64,000 bases of DNA from Chamaea fasciata (Eukaryota; Chordata; Aves; Passeriformes; Sylviidae), in NCBI GenBank assembly GCA_029207755.1, contig JARCOQ010000002.1:57577172-57641171 (forward strand). Direction: 5' to 3'. The translations under genes and the position numbers were made by a program. The notes beneath the pieces are model-generated. The model was not told the origin of the DNA and did not search any database. It was given only the letters and a program-made list of their open reading frames with translations. Below are positions 1 to 11,700 of this stretch, piece after piece. Each line of letters opens with the position of its first letter. Positions within the stretch are counted from its first letter, which is position 1.

Positions 1-231
1 CTTACTGTCTCTACTATTGGGAACAGAAAAGTTTTTACTGGAGGCATTATTTAGTTGAATTATGCACCAGGGATGTGTCACTCCAGACAGAAGATTTCTT
101 CAGGTTTCAAGTAGTGGTTTTCAATAAGAAACACGGTTGAAGTGGGTCGTGTAAAACGGTCAAAGGCATATATGGGCTCTTAACTTTATCACTTGTTTCA
201 GTTGCCCAATGAACATTCACTAAGTATTGAC
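1..231. other. Unassigned sequence at the left edge
   Basis: No open frame, repeat family or RNA gene is recognisable here. It abuts the 3' terminus of the CR1 copy that begins near 232. Confidence 0.5.
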
Positions 232-1360
232 AGAATCTCAGAAGGCAGAGGGACTGAGTTTGAAAGGAACCTCTAGAGGTCTCCTGATCTGAACTACCAG
301 ACAAAGCAGGACCACCAGGAAGAGCTGACCACGTCCAGGTGATATCTGAATATCTCCAAGGATGGAGGCTCCACAGCCTCACTAGGAAACTGGTAGTTCT
401 TGGCCACAATCACAACAGAGGTCTCCTGATATTCAGAAACTTCAGTATTTCAGTGTGTGCCCATTGCTTCTTGTCCTCTTGTTAGGCACCACAGAGAAGA
501 GTCTGTCTCTCTCTTCTTTAAACCCTGTCTCTCTTCAGGCATTTATATAAACTGATAACCACAACCCCTCCACCCATGAAGCCTTGTCTGCTCTAGTTTA
601 AACTGGCCCAAGTGTCTCAGTCATTCCTTTTATGAGAGATGTTCCAGTCCCTTTATGATCTTTGTTTTGTTTTGTTTTGATTTGGTTTGGTTTGGTTTGG
701 TTTGGGTGGTTTTGTTTTTGTTCTTGACTGCTTACAGGATGTCCATGTCTCTCTTCTGCCTTGTAGCACAGGGTTGGACACAGAAGTCCAGATGTGACCT
801 CACCAGGGCTGAGGGAAAAGATCACCTCCCTCTACCTGCTGGCAGCACTTCTCCTAGTGCAGCCAAGGATATAATTGACATTCCTTCTGTCAAAGTCACA
901 TCACTGGCTCAATTTTTTTGTCCATCAGGACAGCCAGAGCCTTTCCTGACAAGCTGCCTTCCAGCTGGTCCAACCAAGTACTGGTGAGTGAGGTTGTTCC
1001 TCCACAGCTGCAGCACTTTGCACTTCCCCTTATGCAACTCTACAAGGTTCCTGTCAGACTAAATCTTCAGGCTGGCAAAGTTCCTCTGGATGCCAGAAGG
1101 ACTGACTTCAGACTGACTTCTGACTTCTGCCAAGGTCCCTCTGGCATATTAAACCACTCCTACAAGTTTTGTGTAACTGGAAAACTTTTTGAGAGTCCAC
1201 TTTGTCCTGTGACTCTGATGAACCAGACTGGACTCAATACTGACCCCCAGAGTGTAGGGCTAGTGTCTTCATTCTTACTAGACACCCGACAGTAATGACT
1301 CCACCTTGGGCCCATTCCTCCAAAGAGACATTTGTGCACTCATCTACAGAGATGTACTGT
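232..1360 (-). mobile_element. CR1 LINE fragment, long, 5'-truncated, minus strand
   Basis: This is a non-LTR retrotransposon relic of the avian CR1 family. On the plus strand it starts with the complement of the CR1 3' terminus (CAGAATCTCAGAAGG, then a degraded GGAACCTCTAGAGG). It then runs backward through the CR1 3' region: TGTGCCCATTGCTTCTTGTC near 457, GAGAGATGTTCCAGTCCC near 633, CCAGATGTGACCTCACCAGG near 790, GCAGCACTTTGCACTTCCCC near 1010 and GTCCCTCTGGCATATTAAAC near 1134. These blocks occur in the order expected for a minus-strand CR1 spanning the 3' UTR and the end of the reverse-transcriptase ORF. The coding part is shattered by stops and indels. The copy is interrupted near 656-720 by a T/G-rich expansion. 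The 5' end near 1360 is approximate, because similarity fades rather than stopping sharply. Confidence 0.85.
656..720. repeat. TTTTG/TTTGG simple repeat inside the CR1
   Basis: TTTTG units change to five or so TTTGG units and then to a T/G-rich tail. The tract lies inside the CR1 copy, between blocks that are contiguous in other CR1 copies, so it grew after insertion. Open frames across it are repeat translations. Confidence 0.85.
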
Positions 1361-2536
1361 ATATTTGGCTTTTCTTCAGCAAGATTTTGACTACTGACAT
1401 ACTTTCCCCTACTCCCTTTATGTTTCTGTTATAAGCCAAAATACCAATAAACATATTTCCATGCTCATATGTACTCAACCTTATTTTAGGACATTATCTG
1501 AAGAAGTTTCTCTCCCTCTCTCTATTATTGCAATAAATATAATTCGCAACACAGGACTAGATATACAATATTTTTTCAAATATATAGATGCTAAAACTCT
1601 AGTAAAAATGAATAGAAACATAGCATTTAAATCTCCACTAAAAAACTTTTTATTAGATTCATGTAGCGATTACATCCAATACAGCAAATACAGCACCAAA
1701 CTTGGATAATGTAAAGACAAACTAATAGAGAAAACTGGTTTTGCATGTTTCATGTTTTGTTTGGGTTTTTTTTTTTCAGATTAAGAGTATAAAAGATGTT
1801 ATCATAGATTCTGTACTGGAGCATATAATGTATATTGATAAAAAGTTTGAAATGAAAACAAATAAACAAACAAGAAGTCCATTCTTTACAAGTTTGGATC
1901 AAGAAATTAGCATTATAGTGTCTCTCCTATATGCCATGAATTCATATAGAATTTCCAGGATTTATTTTAGAAAAGACCTGCATAGACTTTCTGGTTTCTT
2001 TATCCCTGAGAAGGCCTTTGACTTGGGAATTATCTCTTGAAAAAGAAGATCCTCACACTTTTAAAACCTTGGCTCCTAAATTATGTTTACACTGTCATGG
2101 AAAGTGGAAATTGATTTCCAAGGGTATCTTAAATATTGCCTCAGTTGCCTCTACTTATTGCAGCCAGCTTATTTGAGAAGTTTCTGGGTTTAGTGTCTTA
2201 ATACTTAATTTCCAGTTCTTATGTTTGTCTTTTAAAGATTTTTAAAAAATCAGAGCTCAGAAATCAAAGTTCAGAGGATACATTTTTGAAAGTATTCTGT
2301 CTTTAGTTTTGGGAACATTTTAAAGTGCCTGCAGTTGCAAAGGTCTACATTTGAATCAATCAGTTAAAAACAGTATTAGAGCCATTGAAGAATGACAAGC
2401 ACTACAAACTGCTCTACCTGACCTATTTCCTATTTCCTTTGACCACTTTAGGGTGAAATGAAATATCTGAATTTATTTTGAAGAAACCTATTACTGCACA
2501 TCAACTGTAGGGATACTTTGAGCAGCTGGCTGCAGA
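1361..2536. other. AT-rich single-copy sequence
   Basis: No repeat family is recognised. An 86-codon open stretch follows a pyrimidine-rich acceptor-like site near 1779 and ends near 2037. Its composition is like the surroundings, it resembles no family I know, and I do not call it a gene. Confidence 0.4.
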
Positions 2537-2537
2537 A

Positions 2538-2593
<56 letters not shown>
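2537..2593. repeat. GATA tetranucleotide microsatellite
   Basis: About 14 perfect GATA units run without interruption and end in TAGTAGATAA. Flanks are single-copy. The purity suggests the array is still unstable in length. The minus-strand frame over it gives a SIYL repeat and is not a protein. Confidence 0.95.
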
Positions 2594-3179
2594 TAGATAA
2601 TGTCACTGATACAAAAACTGAGACCAACACATTTCAGATACATGTATTCTTTTCATGTTTGCTCATAGGAGTTCTTTCTGTTTAATCGCGGTGTTTGTTT
2701 TCCCTATGCTGTTTTCTTGGAGACAGGCAGTCTGTTCTAGAGTGAGGATGCTTAAAACTAACAGAAGAATAAAAAAATTTTGATTAATATTTTTGAAAAG
2801 GAAAATCCCTTGTTGACACAATGAAAATACATTGGGAAGTACACATATGTTGCAGGGACATGGTGGATTTTCATTCAGTAAAAACAGTTGCTTTGGAGAT
2901 TTTCTGATCTTTCAGCCTCAGAAATTACTTTAACAATAGGTACAACTGACCTGTCTTCACCATGTCTCTGGCTTGTGTGACCACAGCAGTAGTCCTACTG
3001 CTATATCGTTAAAGGTGTATTTGTTCAGTTATTGCCCTTATGGGCACATGTGGAAAGAGGAAACATCAGCTCCTTTAAGGTGTCTGGCCAAGCACTTTTC
3101 AGTGCAAAATGAGATAACAATAAAAGGAGGACGACACAAACAAGAACATACAGAGATACAAACATGACTGGCAAATGAA
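2594..3179. other. AT-rich single-copy sequence
   Basis: I see no recognisable gene, repeat or RNA in this stretch. Confidence 0.4.
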
Positions 3180-4210
3180 AAGGGAGGAAGTCAGACCAGG
3201 TCTGTCACACTAATTGATGAGGGTCTCTGGGAGTGTGGGAATGCTTCCAGCACAGTTATCTGGTCAGAGATCTTGTCAAATGGGAAAATAAGGAAAAGGG
3301 GAAAGCAGAAACAAAATAACCAAACCTGACAGGTGAGCATAATGCAGACAAAGATAAAAACCAGTCTTGGTCAGCTACGGTAACGGACAGGCTATTGAGA
3401 AGCTGCAGGCAAACTGGGGTTTTGCAATTGGCAACAATGAAAACCTGAGGGTCCTGGGTATTGGAGGGGGTCATTGTGACTATACCAGGTCGTCGGGAGC
3501 TGTGCAGGGGAAGCAGATGAGGAAGAAACAAAGAATAGGTAAACAGAAAAGGGTTAAAAGGGGGCAGTCACATGTAAAAGGGTCACCCCAGTTTGACCAG
3601 CCAAGTGAGTAAGATGCCCCTTGTTTAGGCAGAGGTGTCAGGGAGGAGGGTCTATGCTGGTATTCAGAAGAACCTGTGAGCATAGGGAGCCTGTAAGAAG
3701 AACGTGTGTGCATTGAGTACCCAGCAGGGAGTCAGGGACCCACAAGGCAAGTAAGGGGTTCTAGAATCCTCATAGCAGTGCTGAGCTGGCACAGGGAGCA
3801 TGCCAGGGCTGGGACAACTCATGAATGTGTGTGTACTTTGAACCTAGGCAGTGTGGCATGTGTGCCGCACTAGTGACTTTCTGCCTCTCCCAGCCAAAAA
3901 GGAGTAGGAGATGCGTCTGCCTGTGCCTGTGTGTTATGAGTCTTGAATGCGGGGCCAGCTGGGGCAACACTTTATCTGTGGCCACACTTTATCTGTGGCC
4001 CTCTGTGTGACCAGACTTGTCTGTGTCCTATGAGTCTTTGTGCAGATGTGCCCTTGACTGTGCACAGGTGTCTGTGACTGTGTCTCTGGGGTATGTGCTC
4101 AGCATTGCTGCTGGTTGTGGAAATCACAAAGGAGAAAGGGGAAAGTGGCAGCCACATCCATCAGCCAGAGACTCTGGGACTTGAGGAAGTGGCTGCTCCT
4201 AATAACAGTT
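3180..4210. other. Less AT-rich segment with TGTG-rich stretch
   Basis: This kilobase is clearly richer in G and C than its flanks. It contains TG-rich runs (3820-4100) in which ATGAGTCTT recurs near 3937 and 4029, and a perfect 17-bp tandem duplication. It may be an old, unrecognised retroelement or a decayed minisatellite. Short open frames occur on both strands, but none has a recognisable domain. No clear TG...CA termini or target-site duplication were found. Confidence 0.35.
3967..4000. repeat. 17-bp perfect tandem duplication
   Basis: ACACTTTATCTGTGGCC occurs twice back to back at 3967-3983 and 3984-4000. It is the product of a recent slippage or duplication event. Confidence 0.9.
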
Positions 4211-4267
4211 GACATTGCCACTCTAAATGTATATATAATTCGCTCATATGGAGAGTGTCCAAAGTTT

Positions 4268-4353
4268 AAAAAAACCCAAAAAACCCAAAACAAACAAAAC
4301 AAACAAACAAACAAACAACCCCCCCCAAAACAAAACAAAACAAAATAAAACCC
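4268..4353. repeat. A/C-rich low-complexity tract (AAAC, AAAAC units)
   Basis: Runs of AAACCC, then AAAC units, then a C tract, then AAAAC units. Open frames through it are low-complexity artefacts. Confidence 0.9.
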
Positions 4354-6785
4354 TAAGTAAAAATAGAATGTGGGAGGCTTTGATAGTGTCGGATTTTTTT
4401 TTCTCCTACAGACAAAATAGCCTTATAGACTTACACTGAAAATTACAAACCTATAAAAAGTCAATGTGTAGAATTCCTATGCAGGACTACATGTCCCATT
4501 ATATTGTATGTACTAAAAATTAAGGAATTTATACGTTTGGTCAATTGATAAGCTTCAGCAATTCTTGCATAAATATCCTGATTCCATTTGTTTTATCCTA
4601 TTAATTATTACAAACTAGTTTAGTTAAGGGAACTTTTCTGAACTCACTCACTTCACTGTTATTGTAAAATAGTTGTGAAAAGGTGGGGTACAAAAGATTT
4701 TCTGGATGAATGTGTGAATAATGAAAAATTGAAGTCCTCATTTTATCAGGACTCAATTGACTAAAACAATCTCATCCCTGCTGAAAGTTTTCATGAATCA
4801 TCAATGAAGGAAGGTCTTACTTTCATTCAAATTTTAAGGGCAAAAATAGTTTGCAGCAACTCCGATGAAAATGAACAGAAAATAAATGAAGTTTGTTAGA
4901 CATATTTTGAAAGTGAAGCTTTGGATGGAGTGGAGTCAGTATAATTTAGGCAAAAGAAATGATGACAGTAGTGGTGGACCGGCATGGTGAGTAAGAAAAA
5001 CATACATATGTAATGCTCAAAGGTAATGACCCTAAAATACTTATGTCCTAAAAGTACTAATATATGTCCACTTTATGCCCTGAGAGCATTCAGTCAGTTT
5101 TCAGATGTTATATGAACGTACATGCTAAGAAGAAACAAAAGCTGTACTGCAGTCCTTGTGGACTTGTGTGTATCCAGCAGCTGGGTGGCTTTAACTATTC
5201 AGTCTGGGCACCCTAGTTAGCTGAACATTCCAGTCAGCTATTGATAGATCCAGCTACACTTGCCCTATGATTAATTAGCGCTTTAGCCTTCCAGCATACT
5301 GTGGATTACTATATTAATGTTTCTTTGATCTAATGCAAATGCTGATGAAAAGTAATATCTGACAAAAATATCAGAGGCTGCCTCCACTACTAGTGGACTA
5401 GAAAAGGAGGAAGAAAAGAATAACATTTCACATTTAAGACACAATAGGGTGGCATAAACATTGAGAAACACTGTCAGGGCAGAACTCACCACTGCAGTGA
5501 CAACCAGCAACAACTTCCCTGCCAAATCTAACACAGCATTCTGTGTACAAACAAGCATATGGATGTTTTGTCAGCAGTACAGTGAGTCAATGTAAGCCAG
5601 GCAAACTCCTGTTGTGTACTAGCAGAAACAGGTTTCTAGGGCCTGAAGGTACTTTAGTGTGTTGGTACGAGGATAAAAAGATATGTTATGTGCTTAAAAA
5701 TACTCTTCCTCTTGAGTTTCCCTTCTCAGAATATATTTTTCTCAAAAGCCACCTCCTCTGTGTGTTCTGACATTAGTTTTTACACTTTTTTTAAGAGAAA
5801 GATATTGTGCAATTGTCTGCTGGAGAGTAAACACAACATGTCCTCATTGTTGCTTTAAGTGACTTATGTGAGATGCTTTTACTAGAAACGCTGCTTGTTT
5901 TGTCTCCTATGTAAACTCTTCTCAAGCCTATAGATTGCTTTGAATGCAGAGTTTTCTGAACCAGGATTTTTTCCCTTAAATAACTAAAGTTTTTTTGCCT
6001 GACATATGTGCCTTTTGATCTCCCCTCTTCCATTTTTTACATTTATCATCTCTAGGGTTTCTAAAGCTGCTTTGTTCACTGACATTTTCTTGTTCTTTTT
6101 ACATAGTAAATACAGCTGGTTCCTGTACCCTGCTACAGTAGTACACAGTACAGCTACCATTGTACTCTGGTGAGGGAATGGGAGAGGAATTGAAATTCCC
6201 ATCTGTTGGCTTGTAGCTGTGCCCTTCAGCCGCTTCCAGGAAGACTCACATTTTAATTCTGGCTGCCAGCAAAGTAAAATTTGTATAATTGCTTCAGGTT
6301 ATTCCTCACAGCAGAAACATCCTTTGGAAAGGAGCATGTGTCTGATGCAGTGTGTGGAGAAGAGAGGTTTTCTTTAACTTAATACTTACAGTGAGTGCTA
6401 CTTCCATGGCTTGCAACTTAATAAAAAACCTAGGCATGTTTCATCTTACTTTATTGTTAATGTCTACATTATTTAATCCTATTAGCTCTTTCATTAATGA
6501 ATAGATATAAATGAGCAGTTCTGAGATGTATTTTGAAGCAGTAGATGAAACAGGTAGAGTTGAGATCTAGATTTTTAAAATCTAGTTTAGGTGAGATGAA
6601 TTGCTCCCCAGGAGGGCTCCCTTCAAGGCCTATAAGAAAGGTGGGGGACACCAAGTGATCTGCTCAAAGGTAGATGCTCTAATCTGTAGGCATCTAACAT
6701 TAAGTGCCCAATCTAACAAGTGTGGCTGGTGTCTCATAAGATTTAGTAGAAATATAATCAATAATACCACAGAATCCTGCAGAGA
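4354..6785. other. AT-rich single-copy sequence
   Basis: No gene or repeat family is recognised. A near-palindrome, CTAGATTTT-T-AAAATCTAG, lies at 6567-6585. A strong acceptor-like TTTTTTTTTCTCCTACAG ends at 4411, just before the region, but no convincing exon follows it. Confidence 0.4.
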
Positions 6786-7205
6786 TGCACTGCTAACTTG
6801 TGTTTAATATACTGTCCTCTGGAATTCTCCAGTACCCTTCTGAAGACCTGCTTTCTATCCAGTCAGTTCCTAACTTTGCAGTACAATGGAGTAATTTCAG
6901 TTCAGCTATGGGATTTGCGTTTGTCTTGCTTGACCTTCAGAAATGTTTTCAGTCCATTCCTCCAGCTTGTTGACGTCACAGTGAGTGGCATCCATCTTTC
7001 TGTCATATTACCTCCTTCCCTGGTTTGATGTCATCTGTGAGATATTTGAGGTTCCATTATGTCCCATCATCAAGAGCATTGATGAGGCCTTGCATCAACT
7101 CCCAAGAAAAAAATATTTTTAGATGATTGCCAGATCAATCCATTGACCATTATCCTCTGAGTTTTCAATTTTATACAGTTTTTCAGCCACCATATCCCAT
7201 TAGGT
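6786..7205 (-). mobile_element. CR1 LINE fragment, old, minus strand
   Basis: A degraded internal piece of CR1 read in reverse. Diagnostic blocks in the expected order are CTGCTTTCTATCCAGTCAG near 6850, CCATTCCTCCAGCTTGTTGA near 6954, GATGTCATCTGTGAGATATT near 7028, GTCCCATCATCAAGAGCATT near 7061, and a block resembling the CR1 'CAGCCAGTTCTCAATCC' region near 7160. Divergence is high, so both ends are approximate. The CR1 3' terminus is missing, so the copy has been truncated or broken since insertion. Confidence 0.65.
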
Positions 7206-8335
7206 CCAAAACAAGGTCAATGACATCTGAAGGACCTGAGTAGTCTAATGCACCCTCTCCATAAAGAAAGAATAGGCTTGCCTAAGGGTTCTCCTACACC
7301 TAGAAAACAAACTCCAGTGAATTATTGACAAACTAAGAAGAAGAGGTTGTGGCATTGAAGATACTGAGAACGAGATAGTTCTAAATAATTTTCTGATCAG
7401 CCACCAGGAATAGTAATGAAAGACTTCTTACAATGCTAAGCAATACCAGAGTCACTTAGGAGTATGTTAAATACAAAATGGCTTAAAGCCCAAAAGAAAA
7501 CATGACTGAAATGAAATGCAAACAATTGAACCTTTATTTTGAAAAGTATTCGTTTGCTGGAACAGAGTGACAAATTCTAATGAATGTCCTTAATGATTTT
7601 ACAATGGGACAAATCATCTGTGAAAGTAAGGTGGTTATAAAAGACACTTACTGTGCAATATGAATGCTAAATGAAATCAGACATCCCTGTAATCAACATC
7701 AATAAAAGCACCATAACTAATTTTCCTGCTTCAAAGAGCAGCATAATAAAATGTACAAAAAGAAAAAACTCGTGGCCTAAAAATATTTCTCACATATACA
7801 GAGATATGCATGTACATATTCTTATACACATTTTCAATGTTGATTGAAATGCTTAAAAATGTAAAAGGTAGCTATTTACAAAAATATTCTTATCCTGTTC
7901 ATGGTTATTTCTTTTGACTTTGCAGGGGGAGAGAAAAAGCATCATTAAATAAATATGGAATAATTTTCAGGAGATTTGGGTTGATATCCAGAATTTAGGT
8001 AAATTTTACTTTTCATCAAAAATAATCCTAAAATAATGGCTTTGGATTATATAGTCCAAGATTCCGTGAAAGGTTGTACAGATTTACAAGAGATCCAAAT
8101 CATCGATGTACTATAGTTAATAATGAAATAAAAAGGAAATAGTGAAGAATAGATACACTGGAACAGGAACTGACTTTTGTTTTGCTCTGAGTTTGAGCAA
8201 AAGATTTGAGGAAGTCATGCAGTGGGATTTCTAGAACTTAACCATGATACAAATTGGGGAAATAGTATATGTTACGTCACTGCTCGCATTTGGGGAAGGA
8301 AATCTCTTTGAGGAAAAGGGTTTCCTTCTAATCAA
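7206..8335. other. AT-rich single-copy sequence
   Basis: I see no gene or recognisable repeat here. Confidence 0.4.
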
Positions 8336-8705
8336 GTAGCTCCGATCATGGAGCTGATTCCTAGCTGGAGGGAGAGCTTGAGTGGCACTGGGAACCACAG
8401 GGGGTGGTTGGGTAATGCTGATTTCGTGCTGCAGGGAGTGCTGGGCATAGTGTGGCAGAGGTAATGTCTATTGGGTAATGTCTATTGCTGGGGATTTCTG
8501 TGGTGCTTCTTGCACCCTGAGTCCTTAGTATTACTTATTGCTACTATTTATTTTCTTATCTCACTGTAATTTCCAGCAAATTTTTCTTATCTTAACCCAT
8601 GATCTTTACTTTTTGTGCCTTCGATTCTCCTCTCCATCCCACTGCAGGAGGAAGGGGGAGAGGAAGAGGAGTGAGCAAGTGACAATGTGGTTTGGAGAGT
8701 GTCAG
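8336..8705 (+). mobile_element. Degraded endogenous-retrovirus LTR fragment
   Basis: The right part resembles the U5 end of the bird LTR class seen better preserved at 58869-59439. CTTATCTTAACCCATGA (near 8587) matches TTTATCTTAACCCATGAG there. GATTCTCCTCTCCATCCCAC and a later GAGTGAGCAAG follow in the order typical of that class. No clean TG...CA ends or target-site duplication were found. Inside is a 13-bp direct repeat of GTAATGTCTATTG (8460-8487). No coding sequence accompanies it. Confidence 0.5.
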
Positions 8706-11700
8706 TAGGAAGTTTAAAATATTGATACCATTCCTTAATCACAATATGTACCCTAGGTAAATTCAGTATACTAATTTCTGATTTTGAATATGTCTCAACA
8801 TTTAAGCACTGCTTTGGGTAAACCCCAATACTTGGGGGCAATTGTGCTTCTATTTTATCCAAAAGATGAAGATACTGTAGCTTCTGTTGGGGTTTAATAT
8901 GCAAAAAATAGTTTCTCATTTTTCAAAAGTACTGCTTTTTCTCTTATGGAATCCCAAGTCTGAATGAAAAGGTTCCCTTGCCTTATTCTTTCCACATAAA
9001 ATGGTGAAAAGCAGTTTTCGTATTTTCTCATGACAGTAATAAATGTATTCTCCTTACAAATTTACTATTGAGACAATTTAAAAATTTTGAATGTTATCCT
9101 GACTCCCCAAATTTTTCAATTCAAAATGCACAGATTACTTTCTGATTTAACAAGGTAGCATTTTATGAATTCATGAAACAGTTAAGTGCTCATTTCTCTA
9201 GAAAATTACAGTAGTACTTCACATTACTGCAGTGACAATTCTTGAGAGTCACAAAGCTGGCTGGTGTATGCCTTGGTGTGAATGTGTACATTACCCGCAC
9301 TGGATGCTTCTGCACAAACATGAGAGATGATCAAAATTGTCACTGCAAACATTTTGCTGTGAGGTAGATAAAAGAAGGATGATCTTTGAGAGGGAAAAAA
9401 ATCATAAATAATGTTTTGGCTTGACTTTTGATGGACTAAAGGTAAAAAATTGCTATAGTTTACTAGAAACAAGTTAGCACAAGTTAAGTTGTTTGCATCA
9501 GCTAGAAAAAAGGATAAGTAGCTCCATCTTGAGCCATAGTGGCTATTAGATACGTCCCTGAAGAGAAGCGGGATAGGCACATCTTTTAATCCAATCTGTC
9601 TAGGCCTCAATATAGCTGTAGCATTAAGATGGTGTTTTCAACATTAAAATTAAACCTCTGTGAAGAGGTGAATTTTTTAATCTTGTTTCTTCAGTTACTT
9701 TTTTTTTCTCTCCATAATCCCTTAATAGCATTTGTTGCTAGTTGAACAAATAGAGAAAATACATTTCAAACAGTAAGTCCTTAGTGTTTTCATATTTTTT
9801 GCTCTAGGAAACTTGTACCTTCTGAACTATTTCAGCATCCATCAGATTCACAGAATAGTGCAGAACAGGCTTTCCAAGGGAGGCATCCTGCCGCTGGCAA
9901 CTCTCCAGGCTTCTTCAATGAAATACTAATTTCAAATAAATTTAATTATCCCTTTTAGAGTTTTGGCTTTTGCTTAATTTGTATAAATAATTTGGGCATC
10001 TAATTAGCTCTCACTTTGTATCACATAAAATAATTGGGACTGCTTTGTCAGGCAAAATCTTCCTTTCAAAATGAATTACTCAAATGCAAGTCCTTGCTCT
10101 TAGTTCAGGAATTACATCACTTCCAGTTTCATAATCTCTTTTTCTAAAGCTGTCTGATATTGATCAGTACGGACACCTCCTTCTCTGTTGCTGGATACAG
10201 ACACCATTGTCTTACTAATATCTCAACAATATTGCAATCCAACTTCAGCTTTCCTAGGTTTTCACTTCACCACTGCAGCATCTCAGTAGCTCTTAATCTA
10301 TAATGTGGTTTTTCTGGAAGCTGTGTGTTCTACAAAGTAGAAAAAGGAAAAAGTGAGAGGAAGCATATATTATAGGCTCCCTTGAAATTTGAATATTATA
10401 TTAATTGAAGAAGAACAGATCAGGTGAAATGAATGGAGGGTTGTTTCTTCCCATTCAACTCATCTTCTTCAGTCAAAGATGCCTGCAGAAGTACAGCTAA
10501 AGAACATGTGGGCTTATTCCAGGAAGATCTATGAATTTAGAGCTCATGCAGAGGTTGAGAAACTGTTGAGATGAGCCATGGCCTTGGGCAGCCCTAGCAG
10601 AGGTAGGGCATACAGGACTCAAGCTGTTGCAAAGAGCCTTCCTATGGGCTTGTCAGGACACTGAAGAATTTATCGTGCCTAGGAAGATCACTGAGATGGC
10701 AGACACTTGTACTGAAACAAAGACTTGTTTGAAAAGAATGTGTCTGTGGGGAGAAAATGTTACTTCATTTTTTATTCAGTTGAGGCATAATTCAGCTGGC
10801 ATCAGTGTTTAGCTCTTTTTGAGATTCCATATTTAAGAATTCACAAGAACTCCAGGATACCCAGCCTCCTAGAACTACAGGTGGTTGCCGAGGTAGAATG
10901 CCCCAGAACATCTGAAAGTAGTCAAGAAACCCTTTAGGCAATTGAAACAAGACCTGGAGATTTCTCTGTTTAAAAAAGTTAGTGGTCTTACTTTTTTGTC
11001 TAGTGAGACTTCACTTTCTGCTTTCTGGACCTTGAAAGCTTTATTTATTTATTTATTTATTTTAATTTATTTTTTTCTCCCCTCTGGGAATCTTATAAGT
11101 AGAAACTGTAGGCAGACCTACTTTCAGGCTCTGACCAACCATAAGACTTTTTATGGTGAAAGCCAAAAAAGTGTTTTCTCTATAATGGCTTTGAGTTTCT
11201 TTTTCGCAATGGCATTTTTTGAAAAATAGGTATGGTTTCTAGTACCATTTGGTACTAGATATTTATTTCTATCAAGAGAAACCAAAAGCGTGGGATTCTT
11301 GCAAATAAATGAAAAGGATCCATACACCACTGCTTGCTGGTATTCTTCAGGATTGGTGTTCAAGTACTTTATATTAAGCAATCATTAAGCTAAAACACAG
11401 AAATAAAATAACATCCTCAAAGTAGAATTATTGCAAGGAAGGCTTTGCTGTTATCATCTCCTCAATGGATGAGTTTCTTATATCTGTTTAACATCTGATA
11501 GTTTATTGCTTACTGTAAAGAAATTAAAATTAATTGTGACTTATTCTTTTAGAACCCACAACTTCACAGTCAAACTGCCTTCATGCAGAAGTCCCTGCCT
11601 TAATGGAATGATTCTTTATAAAGCCATAAACAAATGACAAAGTTAACATGATAGCAGTGAAAGATATTAACATACTGGAAGCAGGTAGAAACTGCATTTC

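Noticed and set aside
1780..2037. 86-codon open stretch after an acceptor-like TTTTTTTTTTTCAG
   Set aside because: No recognised protein, AT-rich composition equal to the flanks, and T-rich acceptor look-alikes are common here.
4385..4440. Strong splice-acceptor-like TTTTTTTTTCTCCTACAG
   Set aside because: No open frame or donor site of similar quality follows. Such sites arise often in T-rich DNA.
9224..9610. 128-codon minus-strand open frame
   Set aside because: No recognisable family or motif. One such frame is expected by chance in 64 kb.
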